DNA of 64,000 nt from Pseudomonas mucoides. Its GTDB lineage: Bacteria > Pseudomonadota > Gammaproteobacteria > Pseudomonadales > Pseudomonadaceae. The notes beneath the pieces were generated by a model. The model did no database searches. It was not told the DNA's origin and saw nothing but the letters and a program-made list of their open reading frames with translations. The stretch spans positions 62,001 to 126,000 of the forward strand of contig NZ_JACOPW010000006.1 in NCBI RefSeq assembly GCF_015461845.1, written 5' to 3'. The stretch's first letter is position 1. Every line of letters begins with the position of its first letter. Positions 17,219-24,690 of this stretch are shown piece after piece. The position numbers and the translations under genes are program-made.

Positions 17219-18337
17219 TCAGACCAGAATCAGGTTATCGCGGTGAACCAGTTCCGGCTCAGCCATGTAACCCAACAGACCGACAATCGCCTCAGACGAC
17301 TGACCGATGATTTTTTGTGCTTCCAGCGCACTGTAGTTGGCCAGGCCACGGGCGATCTCGCGACCATCCGGCGCCACGCACACCACCATTTCGCCGCGAC
17401 GGAAGCTGCCCTGTACCAGCTTGACCCCCACCGGCAGCAAACTTTTATGGTCCTGGGCCAGCGCTTTCACCGCACCACCGTCCAGCACCAGCGTGCCACG
17501 GGTTTGCAGGTGCCCGGCCAGCCACTGCTTGCGCGCCGCCAGCATGCCACGCTCAGGCGAGAGCAAGGTGCCGATGCGCTCACCCGCCTTCAGGCGATCC
17601 AGCACGCGCTCAATGCGCCCACCAACGATGATGGTGTGCGCCCCGGAACGAGCTGCCAGACGCGCCGCACGCAATTTTGTCTGCATACCGCCACGCCCCA
17701 GCGCACCGCCAGTACCGCCCGCCACCGCATCCAGCGCCGGATCATCAGCGCGCGCCTCGTAAATCAGGTTGGCGTCAGGGTTGTTGCGCGGATCGGCGTC
17801 GAACATGCCATCGCGATCCGTGAGGATCACCAGCAAATCAGCTTCAACCAGGTTAGCCACCAGCGCCGCCAGCGTGTCGTTGTCGCCAAATCGGATTTCA
17901 TCGGTCACCACGGTGTCGTTTTCGTTGATCACCGGGATCACTTTCAGCTCAACCAGGGCGCGCAAGGTGCTGCGGGCGTTCAGGTAGCGCTTGCGATCGG
18001 ACAAGTCATCGTGCGTCAGGAGAATCTGCGCGGTGTGCCGGCCATGCTCGGCAAAGCTCGACTCCCAGGCCTGCACCAACCCCATCTGACCGATGGCGGC
18101 GGCGGCCTGCAACTCGTGCATCGCGCTGGGTCGTACGGTCCAGCCCAAGCGGCTCATGCCCGCGGCCACAGCCCCGGAAGACACCAACACCAGCTCGACG
18201 CCAGCTTCATGCAAAGCCACCATCTGCTCGACCCAGACACCCATTGCCGCGCGATCCAGGCCCTTGCCGTCCGCTGTCAGCAAAGCGCTGCCGATCTTCA
18301 CGACCCAACGCTGCGCACCTGTCACCTTGCTCCGCAT
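17219..18337 (-). CDS. proB: Glutamate 5-kinase
   Basis: First enzyme of proline synthesis, phosphorylating glutamate. The 372 residues begin MRSKVTGAQRWVVKIGSALLT; the codon before is also ATG (18340). The amino-acid kinase domain shows VLVSSGAVAAGMSRLGW, FGDNDTLAALVA and the GGTGGALGRGGMQTKL loop. The C-terminal PUA domain covers roughly residues 280-372. It follows obgE, as in many pseudomonads (rplU-rpmA-obgE-proB-creA). Confidence 0.96.
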   Translation of the reverse strand: MRSKVTGAQRWVVKIGSALLTADGKGLDRAAMGVWVEQMVALHEAGVELVLVSSGAVAAGMSRLGWTVRPSAMHELQAAAAIGQMGLVQAWESSFAEHGRHTAQILLTHDDLSDRKRYLNARSTLRALVELKVIPVINENDTVVTDEIRFGDNDTLAALVANLVEADLLVILTDRDGMFDADPRNNPDANLIYEARADDPALDAVAGGTGGALGRGGMQTKLRAARLAARSGAHTIIVGGRIERVLDRLKAGERIGTLLSPERGMLAARKQWLAGHLQTRGTLVLDGGAVKALAQDHKSLLPVGVKLVQGSFRRGEMVVCVAPDGREIARGLANYSALEAQKIIGQSSEAIVGLLGYMAEPELVHRDNLILV

Positions 18338-18430
18338 CATCTTCAACCTTAGCTTGAGGACAGCGCGACCTGGCACTGCCCGTGACGTTAATCGTGGCTA
18401 TTACTGACCAACGATCGATTTCCAGATACT

Positions 18431-18457
18431 AAAACGCCGCTCGATTGAGCGGCGCTT
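18431..18457 (-). terminator. Terminator downstream of obgE
   Basis: On the minus strand the stem CGCCGCTC / GAGCGGCG around a 4-base loop is followed by TTTT. It lies between the obgE stop and the proB start, so proB probably has its own promoter or depends on readthrough. Confidence 0.7.
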
Positions 18458-18474
18458 AAGTTTACTGCAACGAA

Positions 18475-19698
18475 TCAGTCACGCACGTAAATGATTTCCG
18501 GACCGTCTTCGTCATCCACATCTTCTTCGTCCCAATCATCGTCGCCGATGTCATGGACCGACTTCACGCCACTACGGCGCAGGGCACGCTGGTCATCCAG
18601 GGCCTGCAGCTGAGCACGAGCTTCGTCTTCGATGCGCTGATCGAGCTCTGCCAGCTCTTCCTTGTAGGCAGGGTCGGCAGCCAGACGATCAGCACGATCT
18701 TCCATGTAACGCATGATGTCGTGGCACAGACGCTCAGTGCCAAGCTTGGAGATGGCCGAGATCACGTAGACCGGACCAGTCCATTCCAGACGATCAACGA
18801 TCTCCTTGACGCGAGCATCGTGCTCTTCTTCAAGGATCTGGTCGCACTTGTTCAGCACCAACCAACGATCACGCTCAGCCAGGGACGGGCTGAACTTGGT
18901 CAGCTCGCTGACGATCACCTCAGCCGCATCCGGTGCGCTGGTGTCATCCAGTGGCGCCATGTCCACGAGGTGCAGCAGCAAACGGGTACGCGACAAGTGC
19001 TTGAGGAAGCGAATCCCCAGGCCAGCGCCATCGGAAGCGCCTTCGATCAGACCCGGAATGTCCGCGACCACGAAGCTCTTCCAGCGATCGACGCTGACCA
19101 CACCCAGGTTCGGCACCAAGGTGGTGAACGGGTAATCGGCGACTTTCGGCTTGGCGGCCGACACCGAGCGAATGAAGGTACTTTTGCCGGCGTTCGGCAA
19201 GCCCAGCAGACCGACGTCCGCCAGCACTTTCATTTCCAGCTTGAGGTCACGCGCCTCACCCGGCTTACCCGGAGTGGTCTGACGCGGAGCACGGTTGGTA
19301 CTGGATTTGAACCGGGTATTACCCAGACCGTGCCAGCCGCCGTGAGCCACCAGCAACTTCTGGCCAGCCTTGGTCAGGTCGCCGATCACCTCTTGAGTGG
19401 CCGCATCGATGACGGTGGTGCCCACCGGCACGCGCAGTACCAGCTCTTCACCTTTCTTGCCGGTGCAGTCGGTGCTGCCGCCGTTGGAACCGCGCTCAGC
19501 GTCGAAGTGACGGGTGTAACGGTAGTCGACCAGGGTGTTGAGGTTTTCGTCGGCGATCATGTAGACCGAGCCGCCATCACCACCGTCACCGCCATTCGGG
19601 CCGCCGTTTTCAATGAATTTCTCGCGACGGAAGCTCATGCAACCGTTGCCGCCGTCGCCGGCCTTTACTCGAATCGATACTTCATCAACAAACTTCAT
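18475..19698 (-). CDS. obgE: GTPase ObgE/CgtA, ribosome assembly
   Basis: Essential GTPase acting in 50S maturation and stress control, 407 residues. The N-terminal Obg fold is glycine-rich (VKAGDGGNGCMSFRREKF, GGPNGGDGGDGG). The G domain has GLPNAGKSTF (G1), DIPGLIEGA (G3) and NKCD (G4). The C-terminus is acidic (DDDWDEEDVDDEDG), as in Obg proteins of gamma-proteobacteria. It lies downstream of rplU-rpmA on the same strand, the near-universal arrangement. Confidence 0.97.
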   Translation of the reverse strand: MKFVDEVSIRVKAGDGGNGCMSFRREKFIENGGPNGGDGGDGGSVYMIADENLNTLVDYRYTRHFDAERGSNGGSTDCTGKKGEELVLRVPVGTTVIDAATQEVIGDLTKAGQKLLVAHGGWHGLGNTRFKSSTNRAPRQTTPGKPGEARDLKLEMKVLADVGLLGLPNAGKSTFIRSVSAAKPKVADYPFTTLVPNLGVVSVDRWKSFVVADIPGLIEGASDGAGLGIRFLKHLSRTRLLLHLVDMAPLDDTSAPDAAEVIVSELTKFSPSLAERDRWLVLNKCDQILEEEHDARVKEIVDRLEWTGPVYVISAISKLGTERLCHDIMRYMEDRADRLAADPAYKEELAELDQRIEDEARAQLQALDDQRALRRSGVKSVHDIGDDDWDEEDVDDEDGPEIIYVRD

Positions 19699-19847
19699 AA
19701 CAAAACGCCTCTCGCCATACGGACGAGCCGAAAAAATCTAGACATAAGACTCTTGCAAAAATGAGCGCAGCGACCTCAATCAACGACCGCAAAAACCTGC
19801 GCTGGAGCCCATCACAAACAGCTTTGCAAGAGACTCACCCCACAAAC

Positions 19848-19878
19848 GAAAAAGCCCCGTCGCAAGACAGGGCTTTTC
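19848..19878 (-). terminator. Terminator downstream of rpmA
   Basis: On the minus strand the stem AAAAGCCCTGTC / GACGGGGCTTTTT with the loop TTGC includes a G-T pair and ends in a T run. It is placed 15 bases after the rpmA stop. It would separate rplU-rpmA from obgE, at least in part. Confidence 0.75.
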
Positions 19879-19892
19879 CAGCAACCACGCAA

Positions 19893-20168
19893 TTATGCCG
19901 CGACGACGTCAGTCTTCGGAACAATGCTTACGTAACGGCGATTGAAAGCGCCTTTTACTTCAAACTTGATCACGCCGTCGATTTTAGCGAACAGAGTGTG
20001 ATCTTTACCCATGCCAACACCGTAACCGGCGTGGAATTGGGTGCCGCGCTGACGCACGATGATGTTGCCCGGAATGATAACCTGGCCGCCATACATCTTC
20101 ACGCCAAGGCGTTTGGCTTCTGAGTCGCGACCGTTACGGGTACTACCACCAGCTTTTTTGTGTGCCAT
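19893..20168 (-). CDS. rpmA: 50S ribosomal protein L27
   Basis: Basic protein of 91 residues with the L27 signature MAHKKAGGSTRNGRDS and GNIIVRQRGTQFHAG. The flexible N-terminus reaches the peptidyl transferase centre. It starts directly as MAHKK, with no cleavable extension of the Firmicutes kind. It lies 34 bases after rplU and shares its promoter. Confidence 0.98.
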   Translation of the reverse strand: MAHKKAGGSTRNGRDSEAKRLGVKMYGGQVIIPGNIIVRQRGTQFHAGYGVGMGKDHTLFAKIDGVIKFEVKGAFNRRYVSIVPKTDVVAA

Positions 20169-20202
20169 GAGTCAATTCTCCTAGTGAGGAATTAGGCTGA
20201 AA

Positions 20203-20517
20203 TTAAGCCTGAATACCGGTGATTTTGATCTCGGTGTACCACTGGCGGTGGCCCATACGCTTCATGTGGTGCTTACGACGACGGAACTTGATGATGCGGA
20301 CTTTATCGTGACGACCTTGGGAGATCACTTCAGCCACAACGGTAGCGCCAGCAACAACTGGAGCGCCGATGTTCACGTCATCGCCATTGGCGACCAACAG
20401 AACGCGATCAAAAGTAACGGATTCGCCGGTAGCGATTTCCAGTTTTTCGATCTTCAGGTATTCACCTGGGGCGACCTTGTATTGCTTGCCACCAGTAACA
20501 ATTACTGCGTACGACAT
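20203..20517 (-). CDS. rplU: 50S ribosomal protein L21
   Basis: Protein of 104 residues starting MSYAVIVTGGKQYKVAPGEY, with the conserved C-terminal block KFRRRKHHMKRMGHRQWYT, which binds 23S rRNA. The ATG at 20517 is chosen over upstream in-frame codons by homology and a GGAGAAAT ribosome site. It is the first gene of rplU-rpmA. Confidence 0.98.
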   Translation of the reverse strand: MSYAVIVTGGKQYKVAPGEYLKIEKLEIATGESVTFDRVLLVANGDDVNIGAPVVAGATVVAEVISQGRHDKVRIIKFRRRKHHMKRMGHRQWYTEIKITGIQA

Positions 20518-20649
20518 GGTATTTCTCCGATAATCCTGCTCACCCAGCTCTTTATAAGAAGAGGTATTGGCTGGCATGGCTGCATAGGGCTGGAAGGCCG
20601 GTTTGCAATTGCGTAAGGCAGGTGCTGCCCAGGAAGTTCAGGGTGCGCG

Positions 20650-20678
20650 ATTGTACGCAAGCTGCCGGAGTGATGCAA
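20650..20678 (-). promoter_or_regulatory. Probable promoter of rplU-rpmA
   Basis: On the minus strand, TTGCAT (-35), a 17-base spacer and TACAAT (-10, 5 of 6). The -10 lies about 130 bases upstream of the rplU ATG, leaving a long leader. Confidence 0.55.
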
Positions 20679-20696
20679 GAGGCCGTCCATCGCGCC

Positions 20697-20725
20697 TTGA
20701 CACTCGCCGACGTGGGTCCTAGCAT
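20697..20725 (+). promoter_or_regulatory. Probable promoter of ispB
   Basis: TTGACA at 20697-20702, a 17-base spacer and TAGCAT at 20720-20725, 32 bases before the ispB ATG. It is back to back with the rplU promoter. Confidence 0.6.
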
Positions 20726-20757
20726 GCCGCGCAACCCTTCTGGAGCAACTGTCGCTG

Positions 20758-21726
20758 ATGCAACCCCAAGCTTTCTACCGCGCGGTGGCGGACGATTTTA
20801 GCGCCGTCGACGGCATCATCAAGAAGCAGCTGACTTCCCGAGTGCCGCTGGTATCGAAAATCGGCGATTACATTACCTCGGCTGGCGGCAAACGCCTGCG
20901 TCCTTTATTAGTGTTGCTGTGTGGCAAGGCGCTGGGCCGCGAAGGCGACGACCTGCGTCTGCTGGCCGCGACCATCGAGTTCCTGCACACCGCCACCCTG
21001 CTGCACGACGACGTGGTCGACATGTCCGGCATGCGCCGTGGCCGCTCGACCGCCAACGCCATGTGGGGCAACGCACCCAGCGTACTGGTCGGCGACTTTC
21101 TGTATTCGCGCTCCTTCGAAATGATGGTCGAACTGGGCTCCATGCCGGTGATGAAGATCCTTTCGCAAGCGACCCGCATCATTGCCGAAGGCGAAGTGTT
21201 GCAGCTGTCGAAGGTCCGTGACGCCAGCACCACCGAAGAAACCTACATGGAAGTCATCCGCGGCAAGACCGCGATGCTCTTCGAGGCGTCGACCCACAGT
21301 GCTGCCGCACTCTGCGAAGCCACAGCTGAGCAGGCCGAAGCCCTGCGCACCTTTGGCGACCACCTGGGCGTGGCCTTCCAACTGGTCGACGACCTCCTGG
21401 ATTACAAAGGCGACGCGGAAACCCTGGGCAAGAACGTCGGCGATGACCTGGCCGAAGGCAAGCCGACCCTGCCGTTGATCTACACCATGCGCGAAGGCAC
21501 GCCGGAACAGGCAGCCCTGGTGCGCAAGGCGATCCAGAAAGGCGGCATCGAGGATCTGGAAAGCATTCGCGAAGCGGTAGAAGCCTCCGGCTCGCTGGAA
21601 TACACCGCGAAACTGGCCCGTGATTACGTGGCCCGTGCGATCAAATGCCTCGACGCACTGCCTGCCAGTGAATATCGCGACGCATTGGTTGAGTTGAGTG
21701 AGTTTGCGGTAGCCCGCACGCACTAA
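20758..21726 (+). CDS. ispB: Octaprenyl diphosphate synthase
   Basis: Trans-polyprenyl transferase of 322 residues that makes the ubiquinone side chain. The first Asp-rich motif is LLHDDVVDMSGMRRG (about residues 81-95), the second is QLVDDLLDYKGD (about residue 208). KRLRPLLVLL is the IPP-binding region. It is divergent from rplU. The chain length of the product cannot be read from the sequence; pseudomonads make UQ-9, so the product may be solanesyl (C45) diphosphate despite the gene name. Confidence 0.93.
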   Translation: MQPQAFYRAVADDFSAVDGIIKKQLTSRVPLVSKIGDYITSAGGKRLRPLLVLLCGKALGREGDDLRLLAATIEFLHTATLLHDDVVDMSGMRRGRSTANAMWGNAPSVLVGDFLYSRSFEMMVELGSMPVMKILSQATRIIAEGEVLQLSKVRDASTTEETYMEVIRGKTAMLFEASTHSAAALCEATAEQAEALRTFGDHLGVAFQLVDDLLDYKGDAETLGKNVGDDLAEGKPTLPLIYTMREGTPEQAALVRKAIQKGGIEDLESIREAVEASGSLEYTAKLARDYVARAIKCLDALPASEYRDALVELSEFAVARTH

Positions 21727-21741
21727 CTGCACCGTAATACC

Positions 21742-21771
21742 CTGTGGGAGTGAGCCTGCTCGCTCCCACAG
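21742..21771. repeat. Single REP hairpin after ispB
   Basis: CTGTGGGAGTGAG-CCTG-CTCGCTCCCACAG: a compact palindrome with two central mismatches, made from the same REP unit as the REPINs here. It sits 15 bases after the ispB stop and is followed by GTTTTC, so it may act as a terminator. Confidence 0.7.
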
Positions 21772-21848
21772 TTTTCGGCGTCGCCCCCTCCCAGCTAAAA
21801 CCCTATATAATGTGCGCTTTTTAGCGATCCTGAATCCAAGGAGCTTTA

Positions 21849-22190
21849 GTGAGCACGTTGCCACCCTGCCCAAAATGCAATTCCGAATACACCTATGAAG
21901 ACGGCGCACAGCTGATCTGCCCCGAGTGCGCGCACGAATGGTCCGCCAGCGGCGAAGCCGATGTGGCGTCCGATGACGCCGTGAAAAAGGATTCGGTCGG
22001 CAATGTCCTGCAGGACGGCGATACCATCACCGTGATCAAGGACCTCAAGGTCAAGGGCACGTCGCTGGTGGTCAAGGTCGGCACCAAGGTCAAGAACATC
22101 CGCCTGTGCGATGGCGACCACGACATCGACTGCAAGATCGACGGCATCGGCCCGATGAAGCTCAAATCCGAGTTCGTCAGAAAAGTCTGA
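21849..22190 (+). CDS. yjdM: Zinc ribbon protein YjdM (PhnA family)
   Basis: Protein of 113 residues with an N-terminal zinc ribbon, CPKCNSEYTYEDGAQLICPEC, and a C-terminal SH3-like domain (GDTITVIKDLKVKGTSLVVKVG). Despite the old name phnA, it is not phosphonoacetate hydrolase; its role is unknown. The start is GTG (21849), with AAGGAGCT upstream. It stands alone between ispB and the Fur-box gene. Confidence 0.88.
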   Translation: MSTLPPCPKCNSEYTYEDGAQLICPECAHEWSASGEADVASDDAVKKDSVGNVLQDGDTITVIKDLKVKGTSLVVKVGTKVKNIRLCDGDHDIDCKIDGIGPMKLKSEFVRKV

Positions 22191-22351
22191 ATCCGCTGTA
22201 TTCCATCCCGCGCCACGCGTGGGATGGTGCTTCGCCCTCCCCCGCTTCAACCCGCCTGCCCGCGCAATAGCTAAACGCCAGCCGATTTGACCTTACGCAA
22301 CCTTTACCCGGAAAGAAGCACAAACTGCCAATAGGCCCTTGCTATTTGATG

Positions 22352-22370
22352 AATAAGAATTATTCTCATT
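22352..22370. promoter_or_regulatory. Fur box
   Basis: AATAAGAATTATTCTCATT, a 19-base near-palindrome matching the ferric uptake regulator consensus, 26 bases before the ATG of the gene at 22397. It predicts iron repression. Confidence 0.8.
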
Positions 22371-22396
22371 GAAACCCAAATCAATGGAGATGAGAC

Positions 22397-22654
22397 ATGA
22401 CTTATTTGATCGATGCCTGGCTGGATCGACCACACCCTTACCTCAGGATCCTGCATCGGGAAACCGGGGAAGTCTGTGCCGTGCTTGAAGAAGAAGCCTT
22501 GAGCGAGTTGCAGGATCAGGGGGATCTGGACGTCAACGGACTAAGCTCCAGCGAGCCAGTGGTGCTGAAGGAACTGGTGCGTAATCTGTTTCTGTTCTGT
22601 TATGCCCGGGCGTTGCGCCCATCGAATGAACTGCACCACAAGATCGAAATATGA
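22397..22654 (+). CDS. Small conserved Pseudomonas protein under Fur control (PA4570-like)
   Basis: Acidic protein of 85 residues, MTYLIDAWLDRPHPYLRIL..., with no signal peptide, membrane segment or cysteine pattern except one Cys at ETGEVCAVLEEE and one near LFLFCYARAL. I recognise it by position and sequence style as the PA4570 family, which is iron-repressed in P. aeruginosa by my recollection. The Fur box just upstream supports the same control here. The ribosome site is GGAGATGAG. The function is unknown. It is likely cytoplasmic and transcribed alone. Confidence 0.75.
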   Translation: MTYLIDAWLDRPHPYLRILHRETGEVCAVLEEEALSELQDQGDLDVNGLSSSEPVVLKELVRNLFLFCYARALRPSNELHHKIEI

Positions 22655-22670
22655 AAATCACCGCAAAAAA

Positions 22671-22762
22671 ATGTGGGAGCGAGCTTGCTCGCGATGACTG
22701 ACTAACATCCAACATCTCTGTCGACTGTTACGCCGCTATCGCGAGCAAGCTCGCTCCCACAG
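22671..22762. repeat. REPIN (inward-facing REP pair)
   Basis: ATGTGGGAGCGAGCTTGCTCGCGAT ... GCTATCGCGAGCAAGCTCGCTCCCACAG (each arm quoted in short). The loop includes CAACATCTCTGTCGACTGTT. It lies between convergent genes, 5 bases from the fklB stop. Confidence 0.9.
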
Positions 22763-22767
22763 AGGTC

Positions 22768-23385
22768 TTACAGAACGTCGAGCAGTTCGACGTCGAACAC
22801 CAGTACGCTGTGCGGCGGAATGCTGCCAACGCCTTGAGCGCCGTAAGCCAGTTCGCTCGGCACGTACAGACGCCATTTGCTGCCGGCATTCATCAGTTGC
22901 AGGGCTTCGGTCCAGCCAGCGATCACGCCGCCAACCGGGAATTCTGCAGGCTGGCCGCGCTCGTAGGAGCTGTCGAACACCGTGCCGTCGATCAGGGTGC
23001 CGTGGTAGTGGGTACGCACCTGATCTTCACGGGTCGGCTTCGCGCCTTCACCAGCAGTCAGCACTTCGAATTGCAGGCCGGAAGCCAGGGTGGTGATGCC
23101 TTCACGCTTGGCGTTTTCAGCCAGGAAAGCCAGGCCTTCGCCAGCAGCCGCTTCAGCCTTGGCAGCCGCTTCGGCTTGCATGATTTCACGGATCACCTTG
23201 AAGCTGGCGGACATTTCTTCCTGGCCAACACGGCTTTCCTTACCGGCGAAGGCATCGGTCAGACCCGCCAGGATCGCGTCCAGGCTAACGCCCGGTGGCG
23301 GGTTGTCGCGCAGTTGGTCGCCCAGCTGACGGCCAATACCGTAGCTGACGCGGGTTTCGTCGGTGGACAGATTTACTTCGGACAT
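22768..23385 (-). CDS. fklB: FKBP-type peptidyl-prolyl isomerase FklB
   Basis: Protein of 205 residues starting MSEVNLSTDETRVSYGIG, without a signal peptide. The N-terminal dimerisation domain (GRQLGDQLRDNPPPGVSLDAIL) resembles FkpA/Mip proteins. The C-terminal FKBP domain has VRTHYHGTLIDGTVFDSSYERG, VIAGWTEALQLMNAGSKW and VPSELAYGAQG. The start at 23385 gives the standard FklB length. Known activity: proline cis-trans isomerisation. Confidence 0.92.
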   Translation of the reverse strand: MSEVNLSTDETRVSYGIGRQLGDQLRDNPPPGVSLDAILAGLTDAFAGKESRVGQEEMSASFKVIREIMQAEAAAKAEAAAGEGLAFLAENAKREGITTLASGLQFEVLTAGEGAKPTREDQVRTHYHGTLIDGTVFDSSYERGQPAEFPVGGVIAGWTEALQLMNAGSKWRLYVPSELAYGAQGVGSIPPHSVLVFDVELLDVL

Positions 23386-23506
23386 GACACTGCTCCGCTG
23401 TGCGGACGGCCCGGGAACTTGCCGTGCGTGCACAGCGCGTCCCGGAGCGCCCGGAACCAAAAGGGCCAGCAGACTAGCACAGATGGCATCGTCCTGATGA
23501 GGGCTG

Positions 23507-23818
23507 TCAGTGATGCCAGGAAGAGCGGAAGGCAATCGGCACCTTCAGACTTTCCCCCACGCTGGCACCCAGCCCGCACATTTCATCATGAACCGAGGCG
23601 TGAACCAGATTGAAGGGTAAGGTCGGGAATTTATGCAGCACCTGACGAGCATGCTCGACCGAGCGCAGGTGGAACATATGGTCGTGGGCATCGCTCAAGG
23701 GATACGCGGCACCGTGCATGCGCGCTTCCAGCAGATAGATCCCGCCTTCCATGGAGATCAGGTTCAACTCATCGACTTTCCCTGCGAGGGCATATGCGCG
23801 TAGTTCAACAAGGTTCAT
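23507..23818 (-). CDS. DUF6482 family protein
   Basis: Protein of 103 residues, predicted soluble: MNLVELRAYALAGKVDELNLIS, a GGIYLLEARM strand and LSDAHDHMFHLRSVEHARQVL. I recognise it as a small family restricted to Pseudomonas and relatives (DUF6482), with no known function. It is 121 bases upstream of fklB on the same strand, possibly in the same transcript. Confidence 0.75.
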   Translation of the reverse strand: MNLVELRAYALAGKVDELNLISMEGGIYLLEARMHGAAYPLSDAHDHMFHLRSVEHARQVLHKFPTLPFNLVHASVHDEMCGLGASVGESLKVPIAFRSSWHH

Positions 23819-23923
23819 GAAGGCACCTCATACAATGGCGAGCCAAGACTACTTACAGGGATAGGCCCCGGCGCATCAAAGTACAAGCCAGCAACGGCAC
23901 CGCCCGTCCGGTTCGACCATCTC

Positions 23924-24016
23924 TCCTTGCGGGAGCGTGGCTTGCCAGCGATGGCATCAGCGCGGTTTAGCGCCAGACCGAGATGATGCCATCGCGGGCA
24001 AGCCACGCTCCCACAG
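23924..24016. repeat. REPIN variant (GCGGGAGCGTGGCTTGCC type)
   Basis: Inward-facing arms built on TGCGGGAGCGTGGCTTGCC...GCGATGGCATC and its complement GATGCCATCGCGGGCAAGCCACGCTCCCACA. The core differs from the GAGCTTGCTCGC copies elsewhere, so it belongs to another REP subtype. Confidence 0.85.
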
Positions 24017-24030
24017 GGATTTTGGGCGAA

Positions 24031-24519
24031 TCAGTGCTTGGTCAGCTTGTCCAGATAACCCATGGCGAAGGCCGACACGACGAATGTCATGTGGATGATC
24101 ACGTACCACTTCAAATGCTCGGGATCGACGTTCTTGGCGTCCATGAAGATCCGCAGAAGGTGGATAGAGGAAATCGCCACGATGGAAGCGGCCACTTTCA
24201 TCTTCAGGGAAGAAGAATCCATGGTGCCCAGCCAGTTGAGCTTTTCCTTATGGTCATCGATGTCCAGTTCAGAGACGAAGTTCTCATAACCTGAAATCAT
24301 CACCATCACCAGCAAACCGCCCACCAGCGCCATGTCGATCAGCGACAGCAGCACCAGGATCAAGTCCGATTCCGCCATCGAAAACACGTTGGGGATAACA
24401 TGGAAAACTTCCTGGAAGAACTTCAGCGCCAGCGCCAGCAGCCCAAGCGACAACCCGAAGTAGATCGGCGCCAGCAGCCAGCGGGAGGCGTACATTGCAT
24501 TTTCGATAAAGCGTTCCAT
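24031..24519 (-). CDS. TIGR00645/YqhA family inner-membrane protein
   Basis: Protein of 162 residues with four hydrophobic segments, MERFIENAMYASRWLLAPIYFGLSLG and LILVLLSLIDMALVGGLLVMVMISGYENFVS being diagnostic of the YqhA/TIGR00645 family. The final segment is VVSAFAMGYLDKLTKH. No biochemical role is known. It is transcribed divergently from the large lipoprotein gene at 24691. Confidence 0.9.
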   Translation of the reverse strand: MERFIENAMYASRWLLAPIYFGLSLGLLALALKFFQEVFHVIPNVFSMAESDLILVLLSLIDMALVGGLLVMVMISGYENFVSELDIDDHKEKLNWLGTMDSSSLKMKVAASIVAISSIHLLRIFMDAKNVDPEHLKWYVIIHMTFVVSAFAMGYLDKLTKH

Positions 24520-24690
24520 TGAATCTCACACAGGGGTTGAAAATGGCCGCGAGTATACCAGCCACCCGTCGCTATCCAGAAGCTGCCAGGAACCATCGAG
24601 AAATCCGCCACCTGCGCCGTGTGTCACAAAGTTTTTCTGCTAGTGTCCAGACTATTGACCGCTCAGCGACATCGGACAGGAAGACTGGGA

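Noticed and set aside
23815..24006. Short open frame upstream of the DUF6482 gene
   Set aside because: It lies largely in a REPIN and has no ribosome site or protein-like composition.
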